A stretch of DNA of 52,510 bases, taken from contig CANGPS010000011.1 of assembly GCA_947456245.1 (NCBI GenBank), positions 1 through 52,510 on the forward strand, in the 5' to 3' direction. Source of the stretch: Acidimicrobiaceae bacterium. GTDB taxonomy: Bacteria; Actinomycetota; Acidimicrobiia; Acidimicrobiales; RAAP-2. The notes beneath the pieces were generated by a model that saw only the letters and a program-made list of their open reading frames with translations, did not search any database and was not told the DNA's origin. Of this stretch, positions 40,157 to 48,641 are shown one piece after another; position 1 is the stretch's first letter, and every line of letters begins with the position of its first letter. The translations under genes were made by a program, and so were the position numbers.

Positions 40157-42550
40157 ATGGACGACGGACGTCGATCTCGGTGGAGCATCGCGGCGGTGGT
40201 GCTGAGCGTGACCCTTGCGCCGCTGGCGGGCGCGACGACGGCCGGGGCTGCAAGGGCCAAGCTGCCGGGTCGCCCGACCATCACCTCGATCCTTCCCGGT
40301 CCGGGAAGCCTCACCATCGGGTGGCAAGCAGGCAGCCAGGGTTCCCAGGCCACGGATGGCTTCCGGGTGACAGTCTCACAGGGCGGCGCGACGCTGCCGG
40401 CCTGCGCCGGCGTGACGAAGCGGTCGTGCACGATCTCGGGGCTCACGCCGGGCCTCTCGGCCAAGGTGAGCGTGGCGGCACGCAGCGCCCTGGGCGTCGG
40501 CGCTGCGGCCACGGCCAAGGCGACGCCGACCGGGGTCCCGGCCTCCCCGACCGGCCTCGTCGTCCAGCGCGTCGGTTCGACCCTCGTCGCCACCTGGAAG
40601 GCCGGCTCGGCCAATGGCTCGCCGATCACCGGCTTCCTTGTCGGAGCGGTGTCGGGTACGGGGGCGTCGCTCGGTGGCTGCCAGAGCCCAGTGGCTGCGA
40701 GCTTGACGACCTGCACCTTCGTCGGGGCGTCGGGAGCTGACTCCTATTCGGTGTCCGTGGCTGGCGTGAACGCCGTCGGCACCGGTCAGGCGGCGTCGTC
40801 ATCGGTGAAGGCGACCAGCCCCGCCAGTGGACCGTCGCAGCACCTGGTCTCGTCGATCATGCTGTCACGGCGATGGGTGCAGCCCGGCGGAACGGTGACG
40901 GTGACCGCCTCGCACTTCGCCCGCTCGGCGAAGATCCAGCTTTCGGCTCGGCCGACGAGGGCGTTGGCCGCCCACTCGTCATCGCCGCGTGTGGCCCGTG
41001 TGGCATCGTCCGCGGAATCGGTCCCGCTCGGTTCTCTGACCGCCGATGCCACCGGTGCGGTGAGCGGTTCGATCACCATCCCCACGAGCCTTCCAGTCGG
41101 CTCCTCGAGCTCCTTTGAGGTCGTCGCCACGGGGTCTGACGACTCGGGAGCGATCGGGACCGTCACTGCTCCGATCCTCATCGGCTTCGACTCGACGGGA
41201 CCTCAGCTGCTCGGGCCGGATGCCACTCAGCCGCTCATCGTCGCCACCTCGGGGAGCGACACCAGCTCCGGATCGCAGACCGTCACCATCACGGCCGAAG
41301 TCACCGACGAACTGTCGGGCGTGAAGGGGGTGTCACTTTGGCCGGCATCGGTCAGTGCGGTCGGACTTGATTGTGGAAGCGGTTGGGGCTCCGCAGTCTT
41401 GATCGCCGGTGACGCCTGGGATGGGATCTGGCAGCAGACGTGCTCGGCGCGGCAGTACCTAGCGGGCACCTACCGCGTCACCGTGCTGGCCTCTGATCTG
41501 GCGGGAAACAAGTCGGCGTTCGGTTGGACTGATTTCCAAGCGGGGTTCACTGAGGGTGCCGACCTCGGGCTGATGGGTTACGCGGCATCCAGCCTGACGG
41601 TGACGATGTCGCATCCGGAGGTGACCGGCACCGATCCGCCGACCTTCGATCCAGCGGGATCACCCGGAGCCATCACGATTGGCGCCCGCGAGGTCACGCT
41701 GGCCCCGGGCCAGGGAGCCACGATCCCGATCTCGTTTGGATTCACGTCGCCGTCCGCTCCTGCGTGGTACTACGACTTCGGATGGCGCTATCGCGGTACG
41801 CCGCCGCCCGGCTCCATCTGGCCCAACATGGGGAACGGCGGGCCTCCGGAGGGGCTCGGTGAGTGGGGAAATCTGTGCTCCGGCACGTGTTCGGAGCACC
41901 CTGGCGTCAATGGGCGTCTGGTTAGTGGATCGCTGACCCAGGGCGTCTTCACGACCCTGCTTCGGATCCCGGCGGGAACGGTCGACGGTGTCTACGAGTT
42001 CGCCGGTGGGGAGATCGTCGATGCCCTGGGCCATGTGTCGGGCACCAATCCGACAGTCACGAACCCCCCCGACCCGCTCGGGTACACCTTGGACGGCCTG
42101 ACGATCGTGGTGCACTCGAGCCTTGTCCCGGGCCACCCCAATGGCCCTCAGCTGAGGGACGCTGCCCACGGCGGGACCCTCTCACTCTCGACCAATGCCA
42201 TCGATTCCATCGCCGGCCCGCAGTCCATCGACGTCACGGTCGGTGGATACTCCGCCGGTGACGCCGGCTACAACCTGGCAGCGGTCAGCGTCGTGTTCAC
42301 GAACGGGTCCAAGACCATCACGACATCTGCGCAGACATGGGAGCGTGCCACTGCGCTGCCGGATGTCGTGACGATGTCGCTCGGCATCCCGCAGTTCGCC
42401 GACCCTGGGACCTGGCGCATCAGCTCGATCTGGATTGCGGAGTGGACGCCGGGTCAAGAGGCAGTCGATCAGCGAGGCTTCGACCCGGCACAGCTCGGGT
42501 TCGATCCGAGCGCCTACACCTTCACGAACCAGCACCTCGTCGGTTCGTGA
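40157..42550 (+). CDS. Secreted fibronectin type III / Ig-like repeat protein
   Basis: A 797-residue exported protein. A signal peptide (~1-33, cleavage near AGAARAK) is followed by two fibronectin III domains (~38-125 and ~126-225), each with a WxAG core, a Cys pair and the terminal VxxxNAxGxG-like strand. Further beta-rich Ig-like modules extend to the end, with ATLDELSGVKGVSLW-type and SGTYRVTVLASDLAGNKSAFGW segments. No enzyme motif and no sortase or anchoring signal is visible. GC content drops visibly after about 41200, and codon choice is looser than in neighbours. It may be an adhesin or extracellular binding protein. GTG 40118 is an alternative start. Confidence 0.75.
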   Translation: MDDGRRSRWSIAAVVLSVTLAPLAGATTAGAARAKLPGRPTITSILPGPGSLTIGWQAGSQGSQATDGFRVTVSQGGATLPACAGVTKRSCTISGLTPGLSAKVSVAARSALGVGAAATAKATPTGVPASPTGLVVQRVGSTLVATWKAGSANGSPITGFLVGAVSGTGASLGGCQSPVAASLTTCTFVGASGADSYSVSVAGVNAVGTGQAASSSVKATSPASGPSQHLVSSIMLSRRWVQPGGTVTVTASHFARSAKIQLSARPTRALAAHSSSPRVARVASSAESVPLGSLTADATGAVSGSITIPTSLPVGSSSSFEVVATGSDDSGAIGTVTAPILIGFDSTGPQLLGPDATQPLIVATSGSDTSSGSQTVTITAEVTDELSGVKGVSLWPASVSAVGLDCGSGWGSAVLIAGDAWDGIWQQTCSARQYLAGTYRVTVLASDLAGNKSAFGWTDFQAGFTEGADLGLMGYAASSLTVTMSHPEVTGTDPPTFDPAGSPGAITIGAREVTLAPGQGATIPISFGFTSPSAPAWYYDFGWRYRGTPPPGSIWPNMGNGGPPEGLGEWGNLCSGTCSEHPGVNGRLVSGSLTQGVFTTLLRIPAGTVDGVYEFAGGEIVDALGHVSGTNPTVTNPPDPLGYTLDGLTIVVHSSLVPGHPNGPQLRDAAHGGTLSLSTNAIDSIAGPQSIDVTVGGYSAGDAGYNLAAVSVVFTNGSKTITTSAQTWERATALPDVVTMSLGIPQFADPGTWRISSIWIAEWTPGQEAVDQRGFDPAQLGFDPSAYTFTNQHLVGS

Positions 42551-42555
42551 GGCGA

Positions 42556-42590
42556 CCGACGGCCAGCCGACCCACTCGGGAGGCCGTCGG
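42556..42590 (+). terminator. Hairpin after the FnIII gene
   Basis: CCGACGGCC and GGCCGTCGG form a perfect 9-bp stem with a 17-base loop, beginning 5 bases after the stop. Confidence 0.45.
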
Positions 42591-42600
42591 GCCGAGGCCG

Positions 42601-42606
42601 TATCGT
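42601..42606 (+). promoter_or_regulatory. -10 element TATCGT of the DUF4177 gene
   Basis: TATCGT lies 30 bases before the GTG at 42637. It is part of a 15-base string (42597-42611) identical to the promoter of the amine-oxidase-like gene (50764-50778). Confidence 0.45.
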
Positions 42607-42636
42607 GATGGTGACATCTGACGACAGGAGATCACC

Positions 42637-42825
42637 GTGGCCCAGTCCTACGAGTACAAAGTGGTCGAGACCCACTTCAGCACCTGGTCGACCAAGCGCT
42701 CCATCGCCAAGCAGGAGCAGCTCCTCGCCGAGCTCGACGCCGACGGATGGGAGCTGGTCACCTCCGTCGGCCTCGCCGCCTTCGTCACCTACGGGAACCT
42801 GCTCTACCTGCGTCGACCCTGCTGA
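42637..42825 (+). CDS. Small DUF4177-like protein
   Basis: A 62-residue protein, MAQSYEYKVVETHF then a variable part and ELDADGWELVTSVG, the DUF4177 pattern of a short beta-strand, linker and DGWELV. The remainder is VTYGNLLYLRRP. No function is known for the family. The GTG start is fixed by AGGAG six bases upstream. It is followed by a hairpin terminator, so it is probably its own transcript. Confidence 0.75.
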   Translation: MAQSYEYKVVETHFSTWSTKRSIAKQEQLLAELDADGWELVTSVGLAAFVTYGNLLYLRRPC

Positions 42826-42836
42826 GCGACCGTGAC

Positions 42837-42862
42837 GAGCGCCCCCGAGACGGTGGGCGTTC
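42837..42862 (+). terminator. Hairpin after the DUF4177 gene
   Basis: GAGCGCCC-CCG pairs with CGG-t-GGGCGTTC around an AGA loop, with one G-U pair and one bulged base. It ends 5 bases before the TAGGGT -10 of the next gene. Confidence 0.55.
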
Positions 42863-42867
42863 ACTTG

Positions 42868-42873
42868 TAGGGT
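42868..42873 (+). promoter_or_regulatory. -10 element TAGGGT, leaderless start
   Basis: TAGGGT ends 6 bases before ATG 42880. The in-frame GTG at 42874 begins directly after it and so cannot be the start of this transcript. Confidence 0.55.
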
Positions 42874-42879
42874 GTGCGC

Positions 42880-44130
42880 ATGCCGGGTGACGAGCATGCG
42901 CGCCGGCCGTCGGGCGACGTGCGCCGTCGAGCGGTCCTCGTCGCGCTGTGGGCGGTCGCCTCGGGCCTGTGGACCTGGGCGCTGATCGCCCTCCTCCACC
43001 GCTACCCGCTCTATCCGCACTTCACCCCGCTGAGCGACCTCGGCGAGCACCTGCGCGACAGCGGCCTGCTGTGGTCGGGCAAGGACCCCTATGTCCTGCG
43101 GCCCACCCTGAACGACACGACGCCACCGTTCACGGTGCTCGTCTACACCCCGCTCCGCCTGGTCCACGGCGCCGTGCTCGAGACGATCGTCGTGCTGGCC
43201 AACGTCGTGGCCCTCTCGGTGGCGCTCGCCGCCGGCCTGCGCCGGCTGGTGCGGCGGGCCTTCCTCGAGTGCCTCGTCGTCGCCACGGTGGTGCTGACCC
43301 CGCTGACCCTGCTGGTGCTCTCGCAGGCGGCATGGTCGAGCCTCTGGTGGGGCCAGGACCAGCTGATCATGATGAGCCTGGTCGTCGTAGACCTCCTGCT
43401 GGTCGCCCCCCGCTGGCGGGGCCTGCTCATCGGGGTGGCGGCCGGGGTGCTGCTCTCCCCGGCGATCTTCGTGGTCCTGCTGCTCCGGATCGGGTGGCCG
43501 GCCGTGGCCCGGATGGCCGGAGCGGTGGCCGGGACGATCGTGCTCGGTGCCCTGGTCAACCTCCATGCCTCGACCGTCTACTGGTTCCACCTGCTGCCGT
43601 CGGGCGAGGCGGTCCGACGGGTCTTCATCCTCGGGGGCGCCGGGACCGGCACGGTGGCGACGCCGGCCAACTACTCGCTCGAGGGGATGCTCGCCCGTCG
43701 GCCCTTCGCCCACCACGTCCCGCTGACGCCCACCTGGATGGCCCTGGTCGTCGTCCTGGCGGTGCTGGCCCTGCTGGTGGCCTGGCGCGCCCAGGGCCGA
43801 CAGCTCGACCTGACCGCCATGACCGTCCTCGGCCTGGCCTCGGCCGGCCTGTCGCCGGTGGGATGGGACCACCACTGGATCTGGGGCATCATGATCCCGC
43901 TAGTGGCCGTCGAGCTCTGGCGCACGAACCGGGTCCTGTCGGTGCTCTGGGCGCTGGCGATCCCCGTGGTCTTCCTCCGCTCGGTCCCGCTGACCCAGTC
44001 GGTCCACTGGCCGATGGGGCTCAGCAAGGTGGTCTGGTCGGGTGGGCCGCCACTGGCCTTCATCGTGCTGGTGGTGGCGTCGGCGGCCGTGCTGCTGTCC
44101 GGCCCTCGCCAGCGGACGGACGACTCGTAG
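42880..44130 (+). CDS. GT87-family mannosyltransferase-like membrane protein (copy 1)
   Basis: A 416-residue polytopic protein of the DUF2029/GT87 family, which includes PimE-type alpha-1,2-mannosyltransferases using polyprenyl-phosphate-mannose. The early loop DLGEHLRDSGLLWSGKDPYVLRPTLNDTTPPF carries the family acidic/Asn-Asp motif. Other conserved stretches shared with copy 2 are LVLSQAAWSSLWWGQDQLI, YWFHLLPSGEAVRRVF and LSPVGWDHHWIWGIMIPLV. Start ATG set by the -10. Its stop TAG is also the first half of the -10 of copy 2. Confidence 0.85.
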   Translation: MPGDEHARRPSGDVRRRAVLVALWAVASGLWTWALIALLHRYPLYPHFTPLSDLGEHLRDSGLLWSGKDPYVLRPTLNDTTPPFTVLVYTPLRLVHGAVLETIVVLANVVALSVALAAGLRRLVRRAFLECLVVATVVLTPLTLLVLSQAAWSSLWWGQDQLIMMSLVVVDLLLVAPRWRGLLIGVAAGVLLSPAIFVVLLLRIGWPAVARMAGAVAGTIVLGALVNLHASTVYWFHLLPSGEAVRRVFILGGAGTGTVATPANYSLEGMLARRPFAHHVPLTPTWMALVVVLAVLALLVAWRAQGRQLDLTAMTVLGLASAGLSPVGWDHHWIWGIMIPLVAVELWRTNRVLSVLWALAIPVVFLRSVPLTQSVHWPMGLSKVVWSGGPPLAFIVLVVASAAVLLSGPRQRTDDS

Positions 44131-44133
44131 GAT
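44128..44133 (+). promoter_or_regulatory. -10 element TAGGAT overlapping the upstream stop codon
   Basis: The TAG stop of copy 1 forms the first three bases of TAGGAT, which ends 6 bases before ATG 44140. Copy 2 therefore seems to have its own leaderless promoter. Confidence 0.55.
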
Positions 44134-44139
44134 GCAGCC

Positions 44140-45390
44140 ATGACGATGGCTCCCCCCGTGGTCGCGCCATCGCTGGTCGCAGGCGCGAGGCGCCGGACGA
44201 TCCTCTACGTGGTCGCCGGCCTGGTGGCCACCCTCGCCTGGTCGGTGGTGGTGAACCGCTTCCTCTGGCGCCAGCCGATGTTCCCGTATCCGCCGCGCTT
44301 CCAGGACCTGCGCGAGCACCTCGGCGACTTCCACCTCGTCGTCAACGGTGCGGACCCCTACTACCTCCGCTTCCGGTTCAACGACACGACCCCGCCGCTC
44401 GTGGCGCTGCTCTTCGGGTCGCTGTCCTCCATCCACGGCACCGTCCGAGCGATGGTGTTCCTCGGGGTGAACCTCGCCTGCGTGTCGGTCGTCCTCACGG
44501 CCGGCCTGCGGACCGTGCTCCACCGACCGGCGGCCCCCCTCTTCGCCCTGAGCGCCGCCATCCTCACGCCGGTCACCGTGCTGGTGCTCTCGCAGGCCGC
44601 CTACTCCGGGCTCTGGTGGGGGCAGGACCAGATCATCGTCATGGCCCTCGTGGTCGTGGACCTCCTCGTCGTGCCACCACGCCACCGGGGCTACCTCGTG
44701 GGTCTCGGTGCCGGCATCCTGCTCGCCCCGGTGTTCTTCGGCCTGCTGCTGCTGCGACCCGACTGGCGGTCGGTGCTCCGGGCGGCGGCGGCCTTCCTCG
44801 GCACCGCGTTGCTGGCTGCTGTCGTGAACGTCCACGCGTCCACCTCCTACTGGTTCCACCTGCTGCCCTCGGGCGAGGCGGTCCGGCGCGTCTACTTCAC
44901 CTCCATCGGCCGGCAGGGCAACAGCTCGCTGATCGCCTTCGCCGCCCGCCCGCCGTTCACCCACAGCATCTCGGCCACCGCGCTCGGCTACGCGCTGGCG
45001 GCCGTCGTGGCGGTCATCGGCCTGAGTGCCGCCTGGTGGGCGCAGTCGCAGCGCCTCGGCGTGACGGCCGTGGCGGCCGTGGGCCTGACGACCGCCACGA
45101 TCTCGCCGGTCTCCTGGGACCACCACTGGATCTGGGCCATCCTGCTGCCGATCGTGGCGATGGAGCTGTGGGCCACGCATCGGGCGGTGGCGGTGGCGTC
45201 GCTGGTGGTGATCCCGCTGGCCCTCCTGCGGGCCTACCCGGTGACCCGGGCCATCCCGACGACGGAGCCGTGGGTCGCCAACCTGGTGTGGAGCGCGCCC
45301 TCGCTCGTCATGACCGTCCTGCTGGCGGCCCTATGCCTGAGCCTCTGGCGGTCGCGGTCGGCGCCGAGGTCGAACCCGGCGTCAGCCTGA
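44140..45390 (+). CDS. GT87-family mannosyltransferase-like membrane protein (copy 2)
   Basis: A 416-residue paralogue of the preceding gene and the same length. Matches are DLREHLGDFHLVVNGADPYYLRFRFNDTTPPL, LVLSQAAYSGLWWGQDQIIVM, YWFHLLPSGEAVRRVYF and ISPVSWDHHWIWAILLPIV, while the intervening helices differ freely. This points to an old tandem duplication with split roles, perhaps different steps of one glycan. Cell-envelope mannosylation is inferred from the family. ATG is the first of two close candidates and matches the -10 spacing. Confidence 0.85.
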   Translation: MTMAPPVVAPSLVAGARRRTILYVVAGLVATLAWSVVVNRFLWRQPMFPYPPRFQDLREHLGDFHLVVNGADPYYLRFRFNDTTPPLVALLFGSLSSIHGTVRAMVFLGVNLACVSVVLTAGLRTVLHRPAAPLFALSAAILTPVTVLVLSQAAYSGLWWGQDQIIVMALVVVDLLVVPPRHRGYLVGLGAGILLAPVFFGLLLLRPDWRSVLRAAAAFLGTALLAAVVNVHASTSYWFHLLPSGEAVRRVYFTSIGRQGNSSLIAFAARPPFTHSISATALGYALAAVVAVIGLSAAWWAQSQRLGVTAVAAVGLTTATISPVSWDHHWIWAILLPIVAMELWATHRAVAVASLVVIPLALLRAYPVTRAIPTTEPWVANLVWSAPSLVMTVLLAALCLSLWRSRSAPRSNPASA

Positions 45391-45396
45391 CCAGGA

Positions 45397-46398
45397 TCAG
45401 CCGGCGCTGAGCAGCGGGGCGACGAGCTCGCCGAAGCGCTGGGTCTGCTCGACGAACTCGGCGCTCGACCGCACCCGGAAGGCGATCTGGAGCTTGTTGA
45501 CGCCCATGGCGGCAAGCTCGTTGAGCGACTCGGCGATCCGCTCGGGTCCGCCGACCATGACGTAGCTCGGGATGTCCCAGCCGACGTCCTGGCCCTCGGA
45601 CTCGGTCACGTAGAGGGGCTCGGCGATGGTGCCGATGTCGAGGGGTGCGCCGCCCCGGTGCTCGGCCCGGATCTCGCGGATCGTGTCGATCTGCCCCTTG
45701 AGGTCCTTGCGACGGGTCCCCTGCGGGAGCCAGCCGTCGCCGTAGATGGCCGTGCGGCGCAGCGCCGGGCCCGACGAGCCGCCGATCCACAGGGGCGGCC
45801 GGGGCGTCTGGACGGGCCGCGGGGCGACGTGCATGCCAGAGAACTGCCAGCGCTCGCCCTGGTGCTCGGGGACCTCGCTGGTGAAGCAGGTGGCCAGGGC
45901 GGCGACCGCCTCGTCGGTGGCCCGACCGCGGTCAGCGAAGGCGTCGGGGCCGTTGAGGACGTCGAACTCCTCCGTGACGTGGCCGGCGCCGATCCCGACG
46001 ATCAGGCGACCCCCGGAGAGCAGGTCGAGGGTGGCGAGCTCCTTCGCCGCGCGCAGCGGGTGACGCTGGGCGAGCACGAGCACGTGGCTCAGCAGGCGGG
46101 TGCTCGAGGTGATCCCGGCGAGCCAGCCGAGGGTGGCCACCGTGTCGTACCAGACCGACCCCATGGCGTCGACGAGGCGGTCGGGGATGGCGGTGTGGTC
46201 GCAGACCCCGAGGTAGAAGGCGCCGGCCTGGTCGGCGGCCACGGCGATCTCGGCGAGCTCGTCGATCGTGGCGGTGGTCTCCCACTTCGACACGTAGAGG
46301 CTCGACTGGCTCTGGATGGGCAGCTGGAGCCCCCAGACCACCTGGCCCTCAGGCACGCTCAGGACGACATCGGTCGGGGGTGCGGGACGATCGCTCAT
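45397..46398 (-). CDS. LLM-class (F420-type) oxidoreductase
   Basis: A 333-residue luciferase-like monooxygenase-fold enzyme. It has VWGLQLPIQSQSSLY at the start, FYLGVCDHTAIP, the barrel segments LLSHVLVLAQRHPLRAAKELATLDLLSGGRLIVGIGAG, and RPPLWIGGSSGPALRRTAIYGDGWLP. Actinobacterial members mostly use coenzyme F420; flavin use is also possible. AAGGAG lies five bases before the ATG. It is the last gene of the amidohydrolase/acyl-CoA dehydrogenase operon. Confidence 0.85.
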   Translation of the reverse strand: MSDRPAPPTDVVLSVPEGQVVWGLQLPIQSQSSLYVSKWETTATIDELAEIAVAADQAGAFYLGVCDHTAIPDRLVDAMGSVWYDTVATLGWLAGITSSTRLLSHVLVLAQRHPLRAAKELATLDLLSGGRLIVGIGAGHVTEEFDVLNGPDAFADRGRATDEAVAALATCFTSEVPEHQGERWQFSGMHVAPRPVQTPRPPLWIGGSSGPALRRTAIYGDGWLPQGTRRKDLKGQIDTIREIRAEHRGGAPLDIGTIAEPLYVTESEGQDVGWDIPSYVMVGGPERIAESLNELAAMGVNKLQIAFRVRSSAEFVEQTQRFGELVAPLLSAG

Positions 46399-46415
46399 AG
46401 GGACTCCTTGGATGG

Positions 46416-47441
46416 TCAGGCCAGTGCGGCCAACAGGTCGGCGAGCTCGGACCGGGTGCCGAAGCTCGAGGCGAGGACGCGGGAGCGCTTCAGGTAGAGG
46501 TGCACGGGCACCTCCCAGGTGAAGCCCATCCCGCCGTGCACCTGGATGGCGGTGCGGGCGTTGGTGATGGCGGCGTCGTCGGCGAGCAGCTTGGCGCCGG
46601 CCACGGCGCGCCAGCGCAGCTGGACGGTCGACAGGCTCAGCGTGTCGGCCTCTCGCTCCGCCACCAGCGGGTCGTCGAGGATCACCGCTGCGCTCTGCAC
46701 GGCCGCCCGGGCGAGCTCGGTGCGGGCCAGGGCGTCGGCCAGCAGGTGCTTGATGGCCTGGAAGCCGCCGATGGGCCGACCGAACTGCTCGCGGCCCTTG
46801 GCGTACTCGGTGGCGATGGCCACGACCTCGCCGGCGATCCCGACCTGGGTGGCGGCGGCCAGGACCATGATGCGCTGGCGCAGCGCGGCGGTGTCGATGC
46901 CCTCGAGGGGCGTGCCCACGGGCAGCGGCGTGGCGAGGGAGGCCAGCGGCGTGAGCGGGTCGAGCGAGCGCTCGACGGGCGTGGCCGACAGGTCGCCCAC
47001 GGGCACCAGCACCGCCTCCTCGGCGACCTGCTCGATGCGCGGGAGGACCACGACGGCTGCGCAGGTCGCCGGATGCTCGAGGAGCGGGGGCGCGGCGCTT
47101 CGGCCGGGGGCGTCGATCACGGCGTGGGCGATCCCCTCGGCGGCAGCCGGGAGCACCGGGGCCAGCGCGGTGGTGGCGACGAGTGGTCCGGGGGCGAGGA
47201 CCCGGCCGAGCTCCTCGAACACCACGGTGCCCTCGGCGAGGCCGAAGCCGACGCCGCCGTCAGACTCGGGCACGAGGAGCGAGAACACGCCGGCCTCGGC
47301 CAGGGCGGCCCATGCGGTGGGGTCGACCACGTCGGCACGATGCTCGGCGCTGCGGGTGGCCTCGAGGGGCAGGACGCCGTCGAGGAGGGTGGCGATGCCG
47401 TCCTTGAGCGCCCGCTGGTCGTCGGAGAGGTCGAAGTCCAT
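46416..47441 (-). CDS. Acyl-CoA dehydrogenase, small subunit-like (FadE27/28 type)
   Basis: A 341-residue acyl-CoA dehydrogenase starting DFDLSDDQRALKDGIATLL, with EAGVFSLLVPESDGGVGFG, GRPIGGFQAIKHLLADAL (FAD contact) and ATNARTAIQVHGGMGFTWEVPVHLYLKRSRVL-type ending, but a reduced middle domain. Such short proteins form alpha2-beta2 dehydrogenases with a longer partner, as known for steroid side-chain degradation. Its ATG overlaps the stop of the longer partner (TGATG). The catalytic Glu could not be placed with certainty in either subunit by eye. Confidence 0.87.
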   Translation of the reverse strand: MDFDLSDDQRALKDGIATLLDGVLPLEATRSAEHRADVVDPTAWAALAEAGVFSLLVPESDGGVGFGLAEGTVVFEELGRVLAPGPLVATTALAPVLPAAAEGIAHAVIDAPGRSAAPPLLEHPATCAAVVVLPRIEQVAEEAVLVPVGDLSATPVERSLDPLTPLASLATPLPVGTPLEGIDTAALRQRIMVLAAATQVGIAGEVVAIATEYAKGREQFGRPIGGFQAIKHLLADALARTELARAAVQSAAVILDDPLVAEREADTLSLSTVQLRWRAVAGAKLLADDAAITNARTAIQVHGGMGFTWEVPVHLYLKRSRVLASSFGTRSELADLLAALA

Positions 47442-48634
47442 CAGCTCTTCTCCTTGGGCAGGCCGAGGATCCGCTCGCCCACGATGTTGCGCTGGACTTG
47501 GCTGGTGCCGGCCGCGATGGTCAGCGAGATGCTCTTGATCCAGGCGTCCACGAGCTCCTCGTTGGGCAGCTCCCCCTGGCCGTCAGCCCCGTCGAGGCCG
47601 GAGGCGGCCAGGCCGGCGCGGTCGAGGAGGTCCATGGCCAGCTCGGTGAGCTGCTGGCCCTGCTCGGAGTAGGCGAGTTTGAACACGGTGCCGCCGACGC
47701 CCGGGATCCCGTTGCGGGCCGCCTCGGAGACGTTGCGCTTGGTCAGGGCCCACAGCCCGTCGAAGGATGCCGTGAGCGCCCCGATGCGCTTGCGCACGGC
47801 GGCGTCGCCCCAGGCGCCCGTGCGCTGGGCGAGGCCGGTGAGCGAGCGCAGGAGGCGCATCGACTCGAGCAGCTCGCCGACGAAGCCGGTGCCCCGCTCG
47901 AAGGACAGGGTGACCATGGTCACCCGCCACCCGTCGTTCTCCTCGCCGACCCGGTTCTCGACCGGGATGCGGACCTCGTCGAGGAACAGCTCGGCGAACT
48001 CGGTGGACCCGGCGATGGTCGTGAGCGGCCGGATCTCGATGCCGGGGAGGTCCATGGGCATGATGAGCCAGCTGATCCCCTTGTGCCGGCTGTCCTCAGG
48101 CCCCGTCCGCACCAGCAGCTCGCAGTGGTCGGCGACCTCGGCGTGGCTGGTCCAGATCTTCGACCCGCTCACCACGTAGTGGTCGCCGTCGCGCACTGCC
48201 CGGGTGCGCAGCGAGGCGAGGTCGCTGCCGGAGCCGGGCTCGGAGAAGCCCTGGCACCAGACCTCGTCCCCGTTGAGGATGGGCGGCAGGAAGCGCTCGC
48301 GCTGGGCGAGCGTGCCCTCGGCGATGATCGTCGGTCCGGCGTGGAGGAGGCCCACGAACCCGGTGCCGACATAGGGCGCACCGGCGCGCTCGCACTCCTC
48401 CTTGAAGATCAGCTGCTCGATCGGGCTGGCCCCGCGGCCGCCGCCCTCGACCGGCCAGTCGACCCCGGCGTAGCCGGCGGCGAAGAGCTGGGCCTGCCAG
48501 CCCTGGTCATAGGCGCGACGGCCCGGCCAGTCGGTGGCCGCCGGCTTGGCCGGCAGGGTGGGGAGCACCTCGGCCAGCCAGGCCCGAAGGTCGGACCGGA
48601 AGGACTCCTCGGCGTCGGTGTAGCGAAGGTCCAT
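47441..48634 (-). CDS. Acyl-CoA dehydrogenase, large subunit-like (FadE26/29 type)
   Basis: A 397-residue acyl-CoA dehydrogenase with all domains. WCQGFSEPGSGSDLASLRTRAVRDGDHYVVSGSKIWTSHAEVADH is the flavin and acyl-binding region, followed by the VTLSFERGTGFVGELLESMRLL helix and SLTIAAGTSQVQRNIVGERILGLP at the end. The resemblance is to mycobacterial FadE26/FadE29, which pair with shorter partners. It lies 7 bases after the amidohydrolase stop, so both are in the same transcript. Confidence 0.9.
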   Translation of the reverse strand: MDLRYTDAEESFRSDLRAWLAEVLPTLPAKPAATDWPGRRAYDQGWQAQLFAAGYAGVDWPVEGGGRGASPIEQLIFKEECERAGAPYVGTGFVGLLHAGPTIIAEGTLAQRERFLPPILNGDEVWCQGFSEPGSGSDLASLRTRAVRDGDHYVVSGSKIWTSHAEVADHCELLVRTGPEDSRHKGISWLIMPMDLPGIEIRPLTTIAGSTEFAELFLDEVRIPVENRVGEENDGWRVTMVTLSFERGTGFVGELLESMRLLRSLTGLAQRTGAWGDAAVRKRIGALTASFDGLWALTKRNVSEAARNGIPGVGGTVFKLAYSEQGQQLTELAMDLLDRAGLAASGLDGADGQGELPNEELVDAWIKSISLTIAAGTSQVQRNIVGERILGLPKEKS

Positions 48635-48641
48635 CTGGCGA

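Noticed and set aside
42615-42631. Third copy of the TCTGAC operator before the DUF4177 gene
   Set aside because: Only one half-site (TCTGAC) is present; the other half does not match.
42874-42876. GTG as start of the first GT87 gene
   Set aside because: It follows the -10 hexamer immediately, so it would not be transcribed from that promoter; ATG 42880 fits.
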